Assembly: GCA_015688915.1 (NCBI GenBank)
Contig: JAATGX010000142.1
Coordinates: forward strand, 1-6,998
Source: Desulfuromonadales bacterium
GTDB taxonomy: Bacteria; Desulfobacterota; Desulfuromonadia; Geobacterales; Pseudopelobacteraceae
Reading direction: 5' to 3'
DNA: 6,998 bases
The notes below the pieces were generated by a model. That model made no database searches. It was not told where the DNA came from and saw only the letters and a program-made list of their open reading frames with translations. Below are positions 1 through 6,204 of the stretch, piece after piece (position 1 is the stretch's first letter; each line of letters opens with the position of its first letter). A program made the translations under genes and the position numbers.

Positions 1-422
1 AGGCGGTGCTCCAGGTTGAGCGCCTCGTTGAGCGTCAACCCTTCTATGCGCACGTCGGCGGCGTCCTCGATGAAGCCGGCCCGCTCTTCCCCCTTGACCG
101 GTGTAATCTTGAGCCCCTTGCCCTTGATGCCGATCTCTTCGATGACCTTGGCCGGTGAATCATCCGGACGCACCGACGCCAACCGTCCCTTCAGCAGGTC
201 TGATGACTGTTTGGCCGCACGGTAGGCCACCTTGAGCGGCAACATCTCCTTGAGCACCGCCTCGCGGGCCGCGCGCTTGCGCTCCAGATCAGCCGCACGG
301 CCGGCCATGGCCGACCACAACATCACAATCACCAGCAGGCCGATCAGGCCATAGCCGGACCAGAGGCGGGTACGGCTGTCAAGGCTGCGCCATCGTTCAA
401 GGATATCCGTGATGATACTCAT
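1..422 (-). CDS. gspM: Type II secretion platform protein GspM, partial (C-terminus beyond the left edge)
   Basis: The first 140 residues are visible and the frame stays open to the window edge. GspM is a small bitopic inner-membrane protein of the T2SS assembly platform that partners GspL. The layout fits: a short cytoplasmic N-terminus (MSIITDILERWRSLDSRTR), one membrane segment at about residues 21-41, a charged, probably coiled-coil stretch at 44-60, then a periplasmic domain ending in VRIEGLTLNEALNLE, typical of the GspM ferredoxin-like fold. Family members are commonly about 160-170 residues, so perhaps 20-30 are missing. The ATG overlaps the gspL stop as ATGA, and a strong Shine-Dalgarno AAGGAGG (430-436) lies 7 bases upstream, which fixes the start. 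Sequence identity across GspM proteins is low, so the call rests on topology plus position directly after gspL. Confidence 0.88.
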   Translation of the reverse strand, partial: MSIITDILERWRSLDSRTRLWSGYGLIGLLVIVMLWSAMAGRAADLERKRAAREAVLKEMLPLKVAYRAAKQSSDLLKGRLASVRPDDSPAKVIEEIGIKGKGLKITPVKGEERAGFIEDAADVRIEGLTLNEALNLEHR

Positions 423-1732
423 TTCTGCACCTCCTTGAGCGTACCGGACAGGGAAAAGGTAACGGTGCCGTCAGGCCGGCTCTTGACCTCACCCAGTGCA
501 ATGGTCGCCATCAGGGGGGTCAGGGCCGCCTTGAACTCGTTGACCGCCTGGGCCGAGCGCGCATCCCCTTTCATCCGCACGGCGTTTCCCTCCACTTCGG
601 CCTCGTAGAGCCCATTGATAGTGGTGCCCTTGGCATCGGCCAGCCGCTTGAGCACATTCAGAAAGCTGCTGCCGGTTTCCACCCCCGACAATCTCCTGAT
701 CTCCCCCTTGATCTCGGCCACTTCGTCAACCGCCTTGGCCCGCGTCGGAAAGATCTCCCGGTAGATAGCGTTAATGGAGGCATTGAGTGAGGTCAGGTCG
801 GTACGGAGCGCTTGGTATTGCAGACCCTTGTAGACGAAAAGCAACAGTATCGTCACTGCGGCAAGGGAGGCGGTCACCAGCAGTTTCCGCCTGATCTTCA
901 GATCTCCGGCCGTCCACGCCAGATCTCCCCGGCGGAAGTCGGGCAGCGCCCCGGCATGGCAAGCCCGCGCCACGGCGTAGGGTCCGGCCAACTGATGGAA
1001 GGTTTCGTCATTCCTGAACAGATGCCCCAGTTCCATGGGCGCTTGCAACTGCTCCACCGGTAGCGGCAGCCCCTCCACCGCCGCCAGCGAGCCGGCATGG
1101 ACGCCGAAGACGACCAGCCGGGGGGGAAGCGGCATGCCGGACAGCTCCAGGGCCACGAGGGTGGAGGCCAGTTGCTTGTCAGGCTCTGTGCCGTCAAAGG
1201 AACGGAGGTACGACAGCGTGCCGTCCGTGATGACGGCCAGGGCCGTTCCGTCGCACACGGCGCAGTCTTCGCCAATACCGGGAAGGAAGCGCCAGGCGAA
1301 TGGGGCCGCGCTGACAACCTGGGGCTCGATCCCCGCGTCCCTGAAGGTGGCAACGACCTGGGCAATGTCTGATCGTTTCGCCCATAATGCCAGGTAGGTC
1401 CCGCTGGCGGAAGGAACCACGTCAAAGACCGCCTCTTCAGCCGGCAGGGCAATCTCACCCTGCAGATGGACAGGCAGGATCTCGCGCACCTTGCGCAGAT
1501 CGGTGAGCGGCAGTTCCACGGAACGCTGGGCGAACCGCGAGGCGGCAAGGCAGAGCACAACCCGCGGCGCTCCGCTGCCGGCCTCCGCAATCCGGGAGGC
1601 GACGGCGGACAAGTCCTGTTCCGCTCCCCGTTCGAACACCGCCGCGCCGGCGGAAGTAGCGGACCGGCCTGAAACCTCGAACCGCGCGGCGGTCACCCGT
1701 TCCTCTTCGACCTGAATTATCAGATATTCCAT
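419..1732 (-). CDS. gspL: Type II secretion system protein GspL
   Basis: 437 residues. GspL links the cytoplasmic ATPase GspE to the inner-membrane platform and pairs with GspM. What is seen: a cytoplasmic region of about 280 residues with the actin/PilM-like layout of the GspL N-domain (residues 1-260), then a family-typical stretch LPDFRRGDLAW (263-273), a basic patch KIRRK (279-283), one membrane helix at about 284-301, a short linker containing YREIFPT (324-330; an FP at this point is characteristic of GspL), and a periplasmic ferredoxin-like domain to the end. Length is within the usual 380-440 range. The ATG has AGGGG 6 bases upstream (1739-1743). It lies 33 bases after gspK and overlaps gspM by 4 bases, so it belongs to the same operon. 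Rows in its 5' half are very GC-rich (about 70% by hand count), higher than in gspK. Confidence 0.93.
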   Translation of the reverse strand: MEYLIIQVEEERVTAARFEVSGRSATSAGAAVFERGAEQDLSAVASRIAEAGSGAPRVVLCLAASRFAQRSVELPLTDLRKVREILPVHLQGEIALPAEEAVFDVVPSASGTYLALWAKRSDIAQVVATFRDAGIEPQVVSAAPFAWRFLPGIGEDCAVCDGTALAVITDGTLSYLRSFDGTEPDKQLASTLVALELSGMPLPPRLVVFGVHAGSLAAVEGLPLPVEQLQAPMELGHLFRNDETFHQLAGPYAVARACHAGALPDFRRGDLAWTAGDLKIRRKLLVTASLAAVTILLLFVYKGLQYQALRTDLTSLNASINAIYREIFPTRAKAVDEVAEIKGEIRRLSGVETGSSFLNVLKRLADAKGTTINGLYEAEVEGNAVRMKGDARSAQAVNEFKAALTPLMATIALGEVKSRPDGTVTFSLSGTLKEVQK

Positions 1733-1765
1733 GAATAACCCCTGGTTCCTACTGAAACTCTCCGA

Positions 1766-2716
1766 TTAGTACTCCTGCCACGACAGTATCCCTGACATCC
1801 CACCGGACACACGTACAACCGCTTCTATCGTCCGGGCTGAATCTTTAACCTGCCCCACCGCTATGATCCTGTAGGTCTGCCCAATGACGTCAATCATTCC
1901 GGGGAGCTCGCCGGCGATCGCATCAAGGCCGGGCACTTTGGACAATTCCCCTATTGCCTTGAACGGGTTATTCGGATCGCCCTGATATTCCCTGACAATC
2001 CGGTCGGCCATGGTGTCATTCATTTGATCACTCAACGCCAAGAGCACCTTTCGGGGGGCCGTGTTGATATTGATCTTGGAAAAATAGGTCAATGTCGGCT
2101 GGCTATAGACCGTCACATACGGCCGCAAATCGGCAACCATTTCCGGGGTGAACCCCTTGACCATCGACAGCTCGTCAATGGTGGCAAGCCTCCCCTTGCG
2201 GGCCTTGTAAGGCGGTTGCAGGCTCTGGTAATACGGCGTGTCCGCACCGCCGGAAACGGGCGGGAAATTGGTATCCAGCCAGGCAGCCAGGTTATCCCAG
2301 GCTTTCGAGTCAGTGACCGGATGGGCAATCAGCGTTCCCAGCCGCGTCAGAATCTTCAAGGTGTTCGGTTCATATTGGCCATTTTGTTTCACCAAACCAT
2401 TGAGGTTGATCTTGCCGTCTTCCTCGACCACGGTAATATTGATCGAACCGGTCTCATCGACGCGATTGATTACCGTCGCCAACATGGCCATGTCGGAAAG
2501 TGAAGTGTATTGACGGCTCGGCACTACCATCTGAAGCAATGACCTGGTCGCCTCAACCCCCGATTCCGCCAGGATCGAGGCTTGCTGGCCGTTCCGGAAA
2601 TTCCGGCTGATCGACGTATCCACGTATACCTGATGCATCAGTTCAGCCGCCAGGGCCACCATCAGGGCGGTCACCACCAGCGTTAAGATCAGGGCAAAGC
2701 CCTTTTCATTTCTCAT
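1766..2716 (-). CDS. gspK: Type II secretion minor pseudopilin GspK (pseudopilus tip)
   Basis: 316 residues, normal for GspK, the largest minor pseudopilin, which caps the pseudopilus in a complex with GspI and GspJ. The N-terminus MRNEKG/FALILTLVV is a short basic leader with a prepilin peptidase site after Gly6, then a hydrophobic helix (7-27). Mature position +5 is Leu rather than Glu, as expected of GspK. Further family signatures are EEDGKINLN (98-106), the Tyr-rich segment DTPYYQSLQPPYKARKGRLATIDELSMVKGF in the inserted alpha domain (159-189), and ININTAP (215-221), followed by a helical domain reading FKAIGELSKVPG (252-263). The ATG overlaps the gspJ stop (ATGA) with no clear Shine-Dalgarno, so translation is probably coupled to gspJ. 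Its central rows are about 47-53% GC by hand count, lower than in gspL and gspH. Confidence 0.95.
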   Translation of the reverse strand: MRNEKGFALILTLVVTALMVALAAELMHQVYVDTSISRNFRNGQQASILAESGVEATRSLLQMVVPSRQYTSLSDMAMLATVINRVDETGSINITVVEEDGKINLNGLVKQNGQYEPNTLKILTRLGTLIAHPVTDSKAWDNLAAWLDTNFPPVSGGADTPYYQSLQPPYKARKGRLATIDELSMVKGFTPEMVADLRPYVTVYSQPTLTYFSKININTAPRKVLLALSDQMNDTMADRIVREYQGDPNNPFKAIGELSKVPGLDAIAGELPGMIDVIGQTYRIIAVGQVKDSARTIEAVVRVSGGMSGILSWQEY

Positions 2717-3336
2717 GAGGACGCGAGCCTGGGGGTCGCGTACACGGTAAACTCCACCGGTTTGCTCCCCTCGTCAAACTGAATCGTGATGCGCACCCGC
2801 GGCGGCAGCCTGCCGTTGAGGGCCGTGTCCCAGCTTTTGACCCACTTGGAACCGTCATAACACTCTACCAGGAACGCGCTGATATGTTCCATCTGGGGGT
2901 CGATCGGCAGCGTATCGGGGGCGAAAAAGACATCCCGCTCCTGGCGGGTCAATATCTGCTGTTTGTCCTTTTCCAGCATGCGATACTGGACATCAATGAT
3001 ACCGGATTCCGGGAGCGCCCCCCCCGACGACGGCGCCAAGGTGGTCAGTTCCAGGTTGGAGGCCGGCTTGCCGAAGTTGTCCCGGTCCTCTACCACAAAG
3101 CGCAGCCGTTGTTTGTCATCGGCATTGTATTGTGCCGAAGCGATCTCCCGGCGCAGCAGATCAAGGGTTGCCCCCAGTTCCCGCCGGGCCTCCATGCCAC
3201 CGGACGCCCGGTCCCTGGCGCGGACAACGGCAAAGTAACTCCCGTAGAGCACGGTCGTCAAGATAGCCAACAGCAGCAGGGCGATCAGGATCTCCAGGAG
3301 CGTGAAGCCTTTACTTGGGGAGGATATAGCGTTCAA
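2713..3336 (-). CDS. gspJ: Type II secretion minor pseudopilin GspJ (TTG start)
   Basis: 207 residues from a TTG start. The longest ATG-initiated frame begins at 3438, but its extra 34 residues (MNCFPWMWSFWDTLSNSRSW...) lie wholly inside gspI and look like out-of-frame translation. TTG at 3334-3336 gives a sensible leader, MNAISSPSKG, cut before FTLLEILIALLLLAIL, with Glu at mature +5. It sits 6 bases after GGGAGG. The remainder matches GspJ: ELGATLDLLRREIASA just after the helix, then a beta-rich periplasmic domain with VQYRML, ISAFLVECYDGSKW and RLPPRVRITIQF. GspJ forms the tip complex with GspI and GspK. The gene overlaps gspI by 26 bases and gspK by 4 bases. Confidence 0.92.
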   Translation of the reverse strand: MNAISSPSKGFTLLEILIALLLLAILTTVLYGSYFAVVRARDRASGGMEARRELGATLDLLRREIASAQYNADDKQRLRFVVEDRDNFGKPASNLELTTLAPSSGGALPESGIIDVQYRMLEKDKQQILTRQERDVFFAPDTLPIDPQMEHISAFLVECYDGSKWVKSWDTALNGRLPPRVRITIQFDEGSKPVEFTVYATPRLASS

Positions 3337-3688
3337 GCACCACCTCCCGCTTGTCCGAATCGCGCCGCACCCGGACCACCAGCTTCTTGAATTTGACAGG
3401 GTATCCCAGAATGACCACATCCACGGGAAACAATTCATCCTGCCAGGTCAACTCGGGATGGGCCGGGGCCAAAGTGCCCTCGCCCTTTTGCACAGCGTTT
3501 TCCTGCTCAAACAGCAACTCGTCCATCTTGGACCGTGCCAGGAGGATAAAGGTCGTATTGTCGCGCTCGTTGGCAATGATGCCGAGCTGGAAGTTGACCG
3601 CTCCCAGCACGGTCAGAATGACGCTTGCCATGATGGCCAGAGCCACCATCACCTCCAGCAGGGTGAACCCTTTGAGGCCTCCCCTCAC
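3311..3688 (-). CDS. gspI: Type II secretion minor pseudopilin GspI (GTG start)
   Basis: 125 residues, typical for GspI. The leader MRGGLKG is cut before FTLLEVMVALAIMASVIL, with Glu at mature +5. The following NERDNTTFILLARSKMDELLFEQ (40-62) is the conserved helix region of GspI, and the rest is a small beta-rich periplasmic domain ending in LVVRVRR...VVLERYILPK. GspI is the core of the I-J-K tip complex thought to start pseudopilus assembly. The start is GTG at 3686-3688, overlapping the gspH stop (GTGA), with a strong AGGAGG tract at 3693-3701 that can be spaced 4 or 7 bases from the start. The strong site suggests independent ribosome loading in addition to coupling. Confidence 0.94.
   Translation of the reverse strand: MRGGLKGFTLLEVMVALAIMASVILTVLGAVNFQLGIIANERDNTTFILLARSKMDELLFEQENAVQKGEGTLAPAHPELTWQDELFPVDVVILGYPVKFKKLVVRVRRDSDKREVVLERYILPK
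3343..3348 (-). promoter_or_regulatory. Shine-Dalgarno supporting the TTG start of gspJ
   Basis: GGGAGG on the minus strand, 6 bases before TTG at 3334-3336 and inside the 3' end of gspI. It is the strongest purine tract near the gspJ prepilin leader and there is no in-frame ATG between it and the cleavage site. It therefore decides the gspJ start in favour of TTG. Confidence 0.7.
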
Positions 3689-4179
3689 AGCGCCTCCTCC
3701 TGATAGCCTTGATAAACCTTGACCTTGCCGCTGGATGGAAAGGCCATCACCGTCCAGAACGTGCCGTCCGGCGAACGCAGGTGAATGGTGGCCCGCACGC
3801 CTCCCGCTCCCACGGGCAGCATAACCTCTCCCTCGGTCACTTTGCCCAGGCGGGGCCTGACCACATCGGCAACCACGATCCCTTTCCTGACCGGCCGCTG
3901 TTGCAGCAGGGGGTCCTCCGCATCTTTCTTGCTCCCGTCGTCAGCATTCTGCAGGACCTGCACCGCGTCCGTTCCCGGTTCGATTTGCAGGTAATACGGC
4001 GTCCCGGAGGTTGCCGCCCGCTCCTGCATGTAACGCAGGGTCGCGGCCAGGGTGCTGGCTGATGCTTTCACATTTTCATGTTCGGAAGAGGGGAGACGCG
4101 GGATGACCAGCATCATCGCCATGGCGATGATGGCCAACACCACGGCAATCTCTATCAGGGTAAAACCGTTGCGGTTCAT
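3685..4179 (-). CDS. gspH: Type II secretion minor pseudopilin GspH
   Basis: 164 residues. The leader is very short, MNRNG, then FTLIEIAVVLAIIAMAMMLVI with Glu at mature +5, the standard class III prepilin signal. Downstream, ASTLAATLRYMQERAATSGTPYYLQIEPG (41-69) is the typical GspH helix and first strand, and the C-terminus carries IHLRSPDGTFWTVMAFPSSGKVKV (132-155), the usual GspH ending. It sits first in an H-I-J-K-L-M string, which supports GspH over a type IV pilus FimT/FimU protein of similar shape. It begins 2 bases after the stop of the ArnA-type decarboxylase. The only purine-rich tract, TAGGT, abuts the ATG, so no normally spaced Shine-Dalgarno is visible and reinitiation or coupling is likely. 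No gspG lies before it. The 5' coding part contains a 22-base perfect palindrome. Confidence 0.9.
   Translation of the reverse strand: MNRNGFTLIEIAVVLAIIAMAMMLVIPRLPSSEHENVKASASTLAATLRYMQERAATSGTPYYLQIEPGTDAVQVLQNADDGSKKDAEDPLLQQRPVRKGIVVADVVRPRLGKVTEGEVMLPVGAGGVRATIHLRSPDGTFWTVMAFPSSGKVKVYQGYQEEAL
4111..4132. repeat. 22-base perfect palindrome inside gspH
   Basis: Arms of 11 bases with no spacer: CATCATCGCCA followed by its exact reverse complement, centred on CCATGG. It lies 47-68 bases downstream of the gspH ATG and encodes IIAMAMM of the pseudopilin membrane helix. Alternating Ile (ATC), Ala (GCC/GCG) and Met (ATG) codons help create it, so it may be a by-product of coding. In mRNA it could fold into a hairpin of about 9 pairs near the gene start. 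Confidence 0.75.
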
Positions 4180-4181
4180 AC

Positions 4182-5222
4182 CTACAGGAATTCACTCAAT
4201 TTTTCCCGCTCATCCACCAGATAGAACTCCAGGGTCTTGCGCAGGGCGTCGTCCACGGTCGTAACCGGTTCCCATCCCAGGCACTCCTTGGCGCGCTTGA
4301 CCGAGGGGACGCGGGTCAGCATGTCCTGGTATCCCTTGCCGTAGAAGTTATCGGAGGTTACCTCCTCGATGCGGCATTTTTCAGCCTTTTCCCGGTACAG
4401 GGGGAACTCTGCCACCATTGCGCGCAGCTTATGGGCCAACTCCTTGACCGAGAGGTCGTTGGCGGGGTTGCCGATGTTGAAGATCCTGCCGTCGGCGCAG
4501 CCGTTCTCGTTGGCGATGATCCGCATCAGGCAGTCGATGCCGTCCTCGATGTAGGTGAAGGAACGCCGCTGATTGCCGCCGTCCACCAGTTTGATCGGCT
4601 CTCCGGCCAGGATATCGTAGAGGAACTGGGTCAGGACGCGGGAGCTCCCCTCCTTGGCCGTATGGATGCTGTCCAGCTTGGGGCCGATCCAGTTGAAGGG
4701 GCGGAACAGGGTGAATTTGAGCCCCTCGTGATTGCCATAGGCGTAGATGACCCGATCCAACATCTGTTTGGCGCAGGAATAGATCCAGCGCTCCTTGGCA
4801 ATCGGCCCCAGCATGAGCGGCGAATTTTCCTCGTCGAACTCGCGATCGGGCGACATGCCGTAGACCTCGGATGTGGAGGGGAAGATCACCCGCTTTTTAT
4901 ACTTGTGGCACAGGCGGATGATCTTGAGGTTCTCCTCGAAATCCAGCTCGAAGACCCTGAGCGGGTCCTTGACATAGGTGACCGGCGTGGCAATGGCCAC
5001 CAGCGGCAGGACCACGTCGCACTTCTTGATGTTGTACTCGATCCACTCCTTGTTGATGGTGATGTCGCCTTCCAGGAAGTTGAAGCGGGAATCGCCCAGC
5101 GAGCGTTCCAGCTTGTCGCAGGCCATATCCAGGCCGAAGACCTCCCAGTCGGTGGTGGTAAGGATGCGGTGGGTGAGGGCGTTGCCGATAAAGCCGTTGA
5201 CGCCGAGTATGAGGACTTTCAT
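4182..5222 (-). CDS. arnA: ArnA-type UDP-glucuronate decarboxylase (UDP-4-keto-pentose forming), stand-alone
   Basis: 346 residues, equivalent to the C-terminal half of E. coli ArnA. It should oxidise UDP-glucuronic acid with NAD+ and decarboxylate it to UDP-4-keto-pentose in the cytoplasm. It is an extended short-chain dehydrogenase: GVNGFIG (7-13) is the Rossmann glycine motif, FPSTSEVYG (114-122) supplies Thr117/Ser118/Glu119, and Tyr148 and Lys152 form the YxxxK pair. GKGYQDMLTR (295-304) ends in Arg304. From memory of E. coli ArnA these match T432, S433, E434, Y463, K467 and R619 at one constant offset of 315. Other ArnA-like stretches are CDVVLPLVAIATP, RVFELDFEENL and RPFNWIGPKLD. An ATG with AAAGGAG at 5228-5234 marks the start. 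An alternative product is a bifunctional UDP-4-keto-pentose/UDP-xylose synthase, as in Ralstonia, which is the same family without the formyltransferase. It ends 2 bases before gspH. Confidence 0.92.
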   Translation of the reverse strand: MKVLILGVNGFIGNALTHRILTTTDWEVFGLDMACDKLERSLGDSRFNFLEGDITINKEWIEYNIKKCDVVLPLVAIATPVTYVKDPLRVFELDFEENLKIIRLCHKYKKRVIFPSTSEVYGMSPDREFDEENSPLMLGPIAKERWIYSCAKQMLDRVIYAYGNHEGLKFTLFRPFNWIGPKLDSIHTAKEGSSRVLTQFLYDILAGEPIKLVDGGNQRRSFTYIEDGIDCLMRIIANENGCADGRIFNIGNPANDLSVKELAHKLRAMVAEFPLYREKAEKCRIEEVTSDNFYGKGYQDMLTRVPSVKRAKECLGWEPVTTVDDALRKTLEFYLVDEREKLSEFL

Positions 5223-5227
5223 TCCAT

Positions 5228-5234
5228 CTCCTTT
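5228..5234 (-). promoter_or_regulatory. Strong Shine-Dalgarno of the ArnA-type decarboxylase gene
   Basis: AAAGGAG lies 5 bases before the ATG at 5220-5222. It marks independent translation initiation of the decarboxylase in a region that, in fused ArnA proteins, would be coding linker. Confidence 0.7.
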
Positions 5235-5240
5235 GTTGGA

Positions 5241-5259
5241 CGGCCCCTTGTCGGAGCCG
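5241..5259 (-). other. Hairpin in the formyltransferase-decarboxylase gap
   Basis: On the minus strand CGGCTCC, loop GACAA, then GGGGCCG forms a 7-pair stem with one U-G wobble. It fills much of the 45-base gap and ends 6 bases before the Shine-Dalgarno of the next gene. No T-tract follows, so it does not look like an intrinsic terminator. It could be an mRNA processing or stability element, or chance in GC-rich DNA. Confidence 0.4.
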
Positions 5260-5267
5260 GAAGGTTT

Positions 5268-6170
5268 CTAATCAAATTTCGTCTCTACCATCTGGACGTG
5301 AGATACCGCCGTCTCAGTTTCCCCGTCCATCTGCAGCGATCTGATCTCAAGCAGCCCGTTACCGGTGCCGATCAGAAGCGGCCCTTGCGACGCGATGCGT
5401 CCCGGCTCGCCCGTACCATCCACCGGCCAGGCCTGCCAGATGATGACCTTCTTGTCGCCCAGAAACGTGAACGCCCCGGGATAGGGATGGGTTACCCCGC
5501 GGATCAGGTTGTAAATCTCCACGGCCGGCCTGGTCCAGTCGATCCGGCCATCGGCCGGCCTGCGGCCGCCGAAGTAGCTCCCCGCGGTCAGATCCATGGG
5601 GATGCGCGTCGCCGTTCCCTCACGCAAGAGCGGCCAGGCGCGGGAGATGACCGTCACCGCCGCCGCGGCTACCTTGTGAAACACGTCCAGGGCCGTATCG
5701 GTGAACGCGATCTCCACCCGCTCCCGGTCCACGATATCCCCGGCATCCGGCTTTTCCACCATGTAGTGCAGGGTAGCCCCGGTTTCGGTTTCGCCGTTAA
5801 TCACGGCCCAGTTGACCGGCACCCTCCCCCGGTACCGGGGCAGATACGAGCCGTGCAGGTTGAGCGCCCCGTGCTTCGGAATCTCAAGCACCACCGGCTT
5901 GATCATGTTCCGATAGTAGAAGGAAAAGATGAAGTCCGGGGCAATAGCCCGCACCCGTTCCACATTCTCCGGTTCGTTGATGTCAGATGTCAGATACGGG
6001 ATGCCGTGCCTGTCGGCCAGTTCCCGCACGGACGCGAACCAGATCTCCTCGTTCGGCGAATCCTCGTGGGTGAAGATCAGGCTGATCTCGGCCCCCTGGC
6101 GCAGCAACTCCTCGATACAACGGTAACCGACGTTGTGATAGGCGCAGATTATCAGTTTGTTAGCTTTCAC
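5268..6170 (-). CDS. arnA: ArnA-type UDP-aminopentose N-formyltransferase, stand-alone
   Basis: 300 residues, matching the N-terminal half of E. coli ArnA. It should transfer a formyl group from 10-formyltetrahydrofolate to the 4-amino group of UDP-Ara4N in the cytoplasm. The catalytic set is present: Asn104 and His106 in ALNLHGS, and Asp142 in KPDAGDIV, equivalent to N102, H104 and D140 of E. coli ArnA (offset 2). LPRYRGRVPVNWAVINGETETGATLH (110-135) is the formyltransferase signature, and the C-terminal subdomain holds FGGRRPADGRIDW and HPYPGAFTFLGDKKVIIW. The start is GTG at 6168-6170, where alignment of MKANKLIICAYHNVG with the ArnA N-terminus begins; only a weak GGGA lies upstream. The neighbours (ArnC upstream, decarboxylase downstream) support the Ara4N role over methionyl-tRNA formylation. 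A formyltransferase for another aminosugar is the alternative. Confidence 0.9.
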   Translation of the reverse strand: MKANKLIICAYHNVGYRCIEELLRQGAEISLIFTHEDSPNEEIWFASVRELADRHGIPYLTSDINEPENVERVRAIAPDFIFSFYYRNMIKPVVLEIPKHGALNLHGSYLPRYRGRVPVNWAVINGETETGATLHYMVEKPDAGDIVDRERVEIAFTDTALDVFHKVAAAAVTVISRAWPLLREGTATRIPMDLTAGSYFGGRRPADGRIDWTRPAVEIYNLIRGVTHPYPGAFTFLGDKKVIIWQAWPVDGTGEPGRIASQGPLLIGTGNGLLEIRSLQMDGETETAVSHVQMVETKFD

Positions 6171-6173
6171 TGT

Positions 6174-6204
6174 CTTTTCCCACGGGATGGCGAAAAACCA
6201 TCCC
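6174..6204 (-). promoter_or_regulatory. Hairpin and possible pseudoknot at the arnC stop / formyltransferase start
   Basis: On the minus strand GGGATGG (6204-6198), loop TTTTTCG, then CCATCCC (6190-6184) makes a perfect 7-pair stem that includes the last base of the arnC stop codon. The loop bases TTTTTC can pair with GAAAAG (6179-6174), which overlaps the only candidate ribosome binding region of the formyltransferase GTG. The hairpin is seen directly. A pseudoknot or any control of translation is inference. No T-tract follows, so it is not a typical terminator. Confidence 0.45.

Noticed and set aside
898..1590. A 230-codon minus-strand frame inside gspL
   Set aside because: It is an alternative frame of a clear GspL, very rich in Arg, Pro, Ser and Trp, as expected from shifted reading of GC-rich codons.
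1733..1765. The gspK-gspL gap as a possible promoter or terminator
   Set aside because: It is only 33 bases, has a plain AGGGG ribosome site, no strong stem and no recognisable -35/-10 pair.
2024..2503. A 159-codon plus-strand frame opposite gspK
   Set aside because: It is fully antisense to a well-supported GspK with no recognisable motif and no visible ribosome site.
2884..3703. Overlapping plus-strand frames of 168, 133 and 123 codons opposite gspJ and gspI
   Set aside because: They lie antisense to conserved pseudopilin genes, overlap one another in different frames and have low-complexity compositions typical of shadows.
1772..4179. Pseudopilin genes as type IV pilus minor pilins
   Set aside because: The H-I-J-K order followed by GspL and GspM, and GspK with its long inserted domain and no Glu at +5, identify a type II secretion system.
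5522..5562. An 11-base direct repeat (CGGCCGGCCTG) spaced 30 bases apart in the formyltransferase gene
   Set aside because: The spacing is a multiple of 3 and the copies encode RPA in two places (RRPAD and TRPAV). Shared codons in GC-rich DNA explain it.
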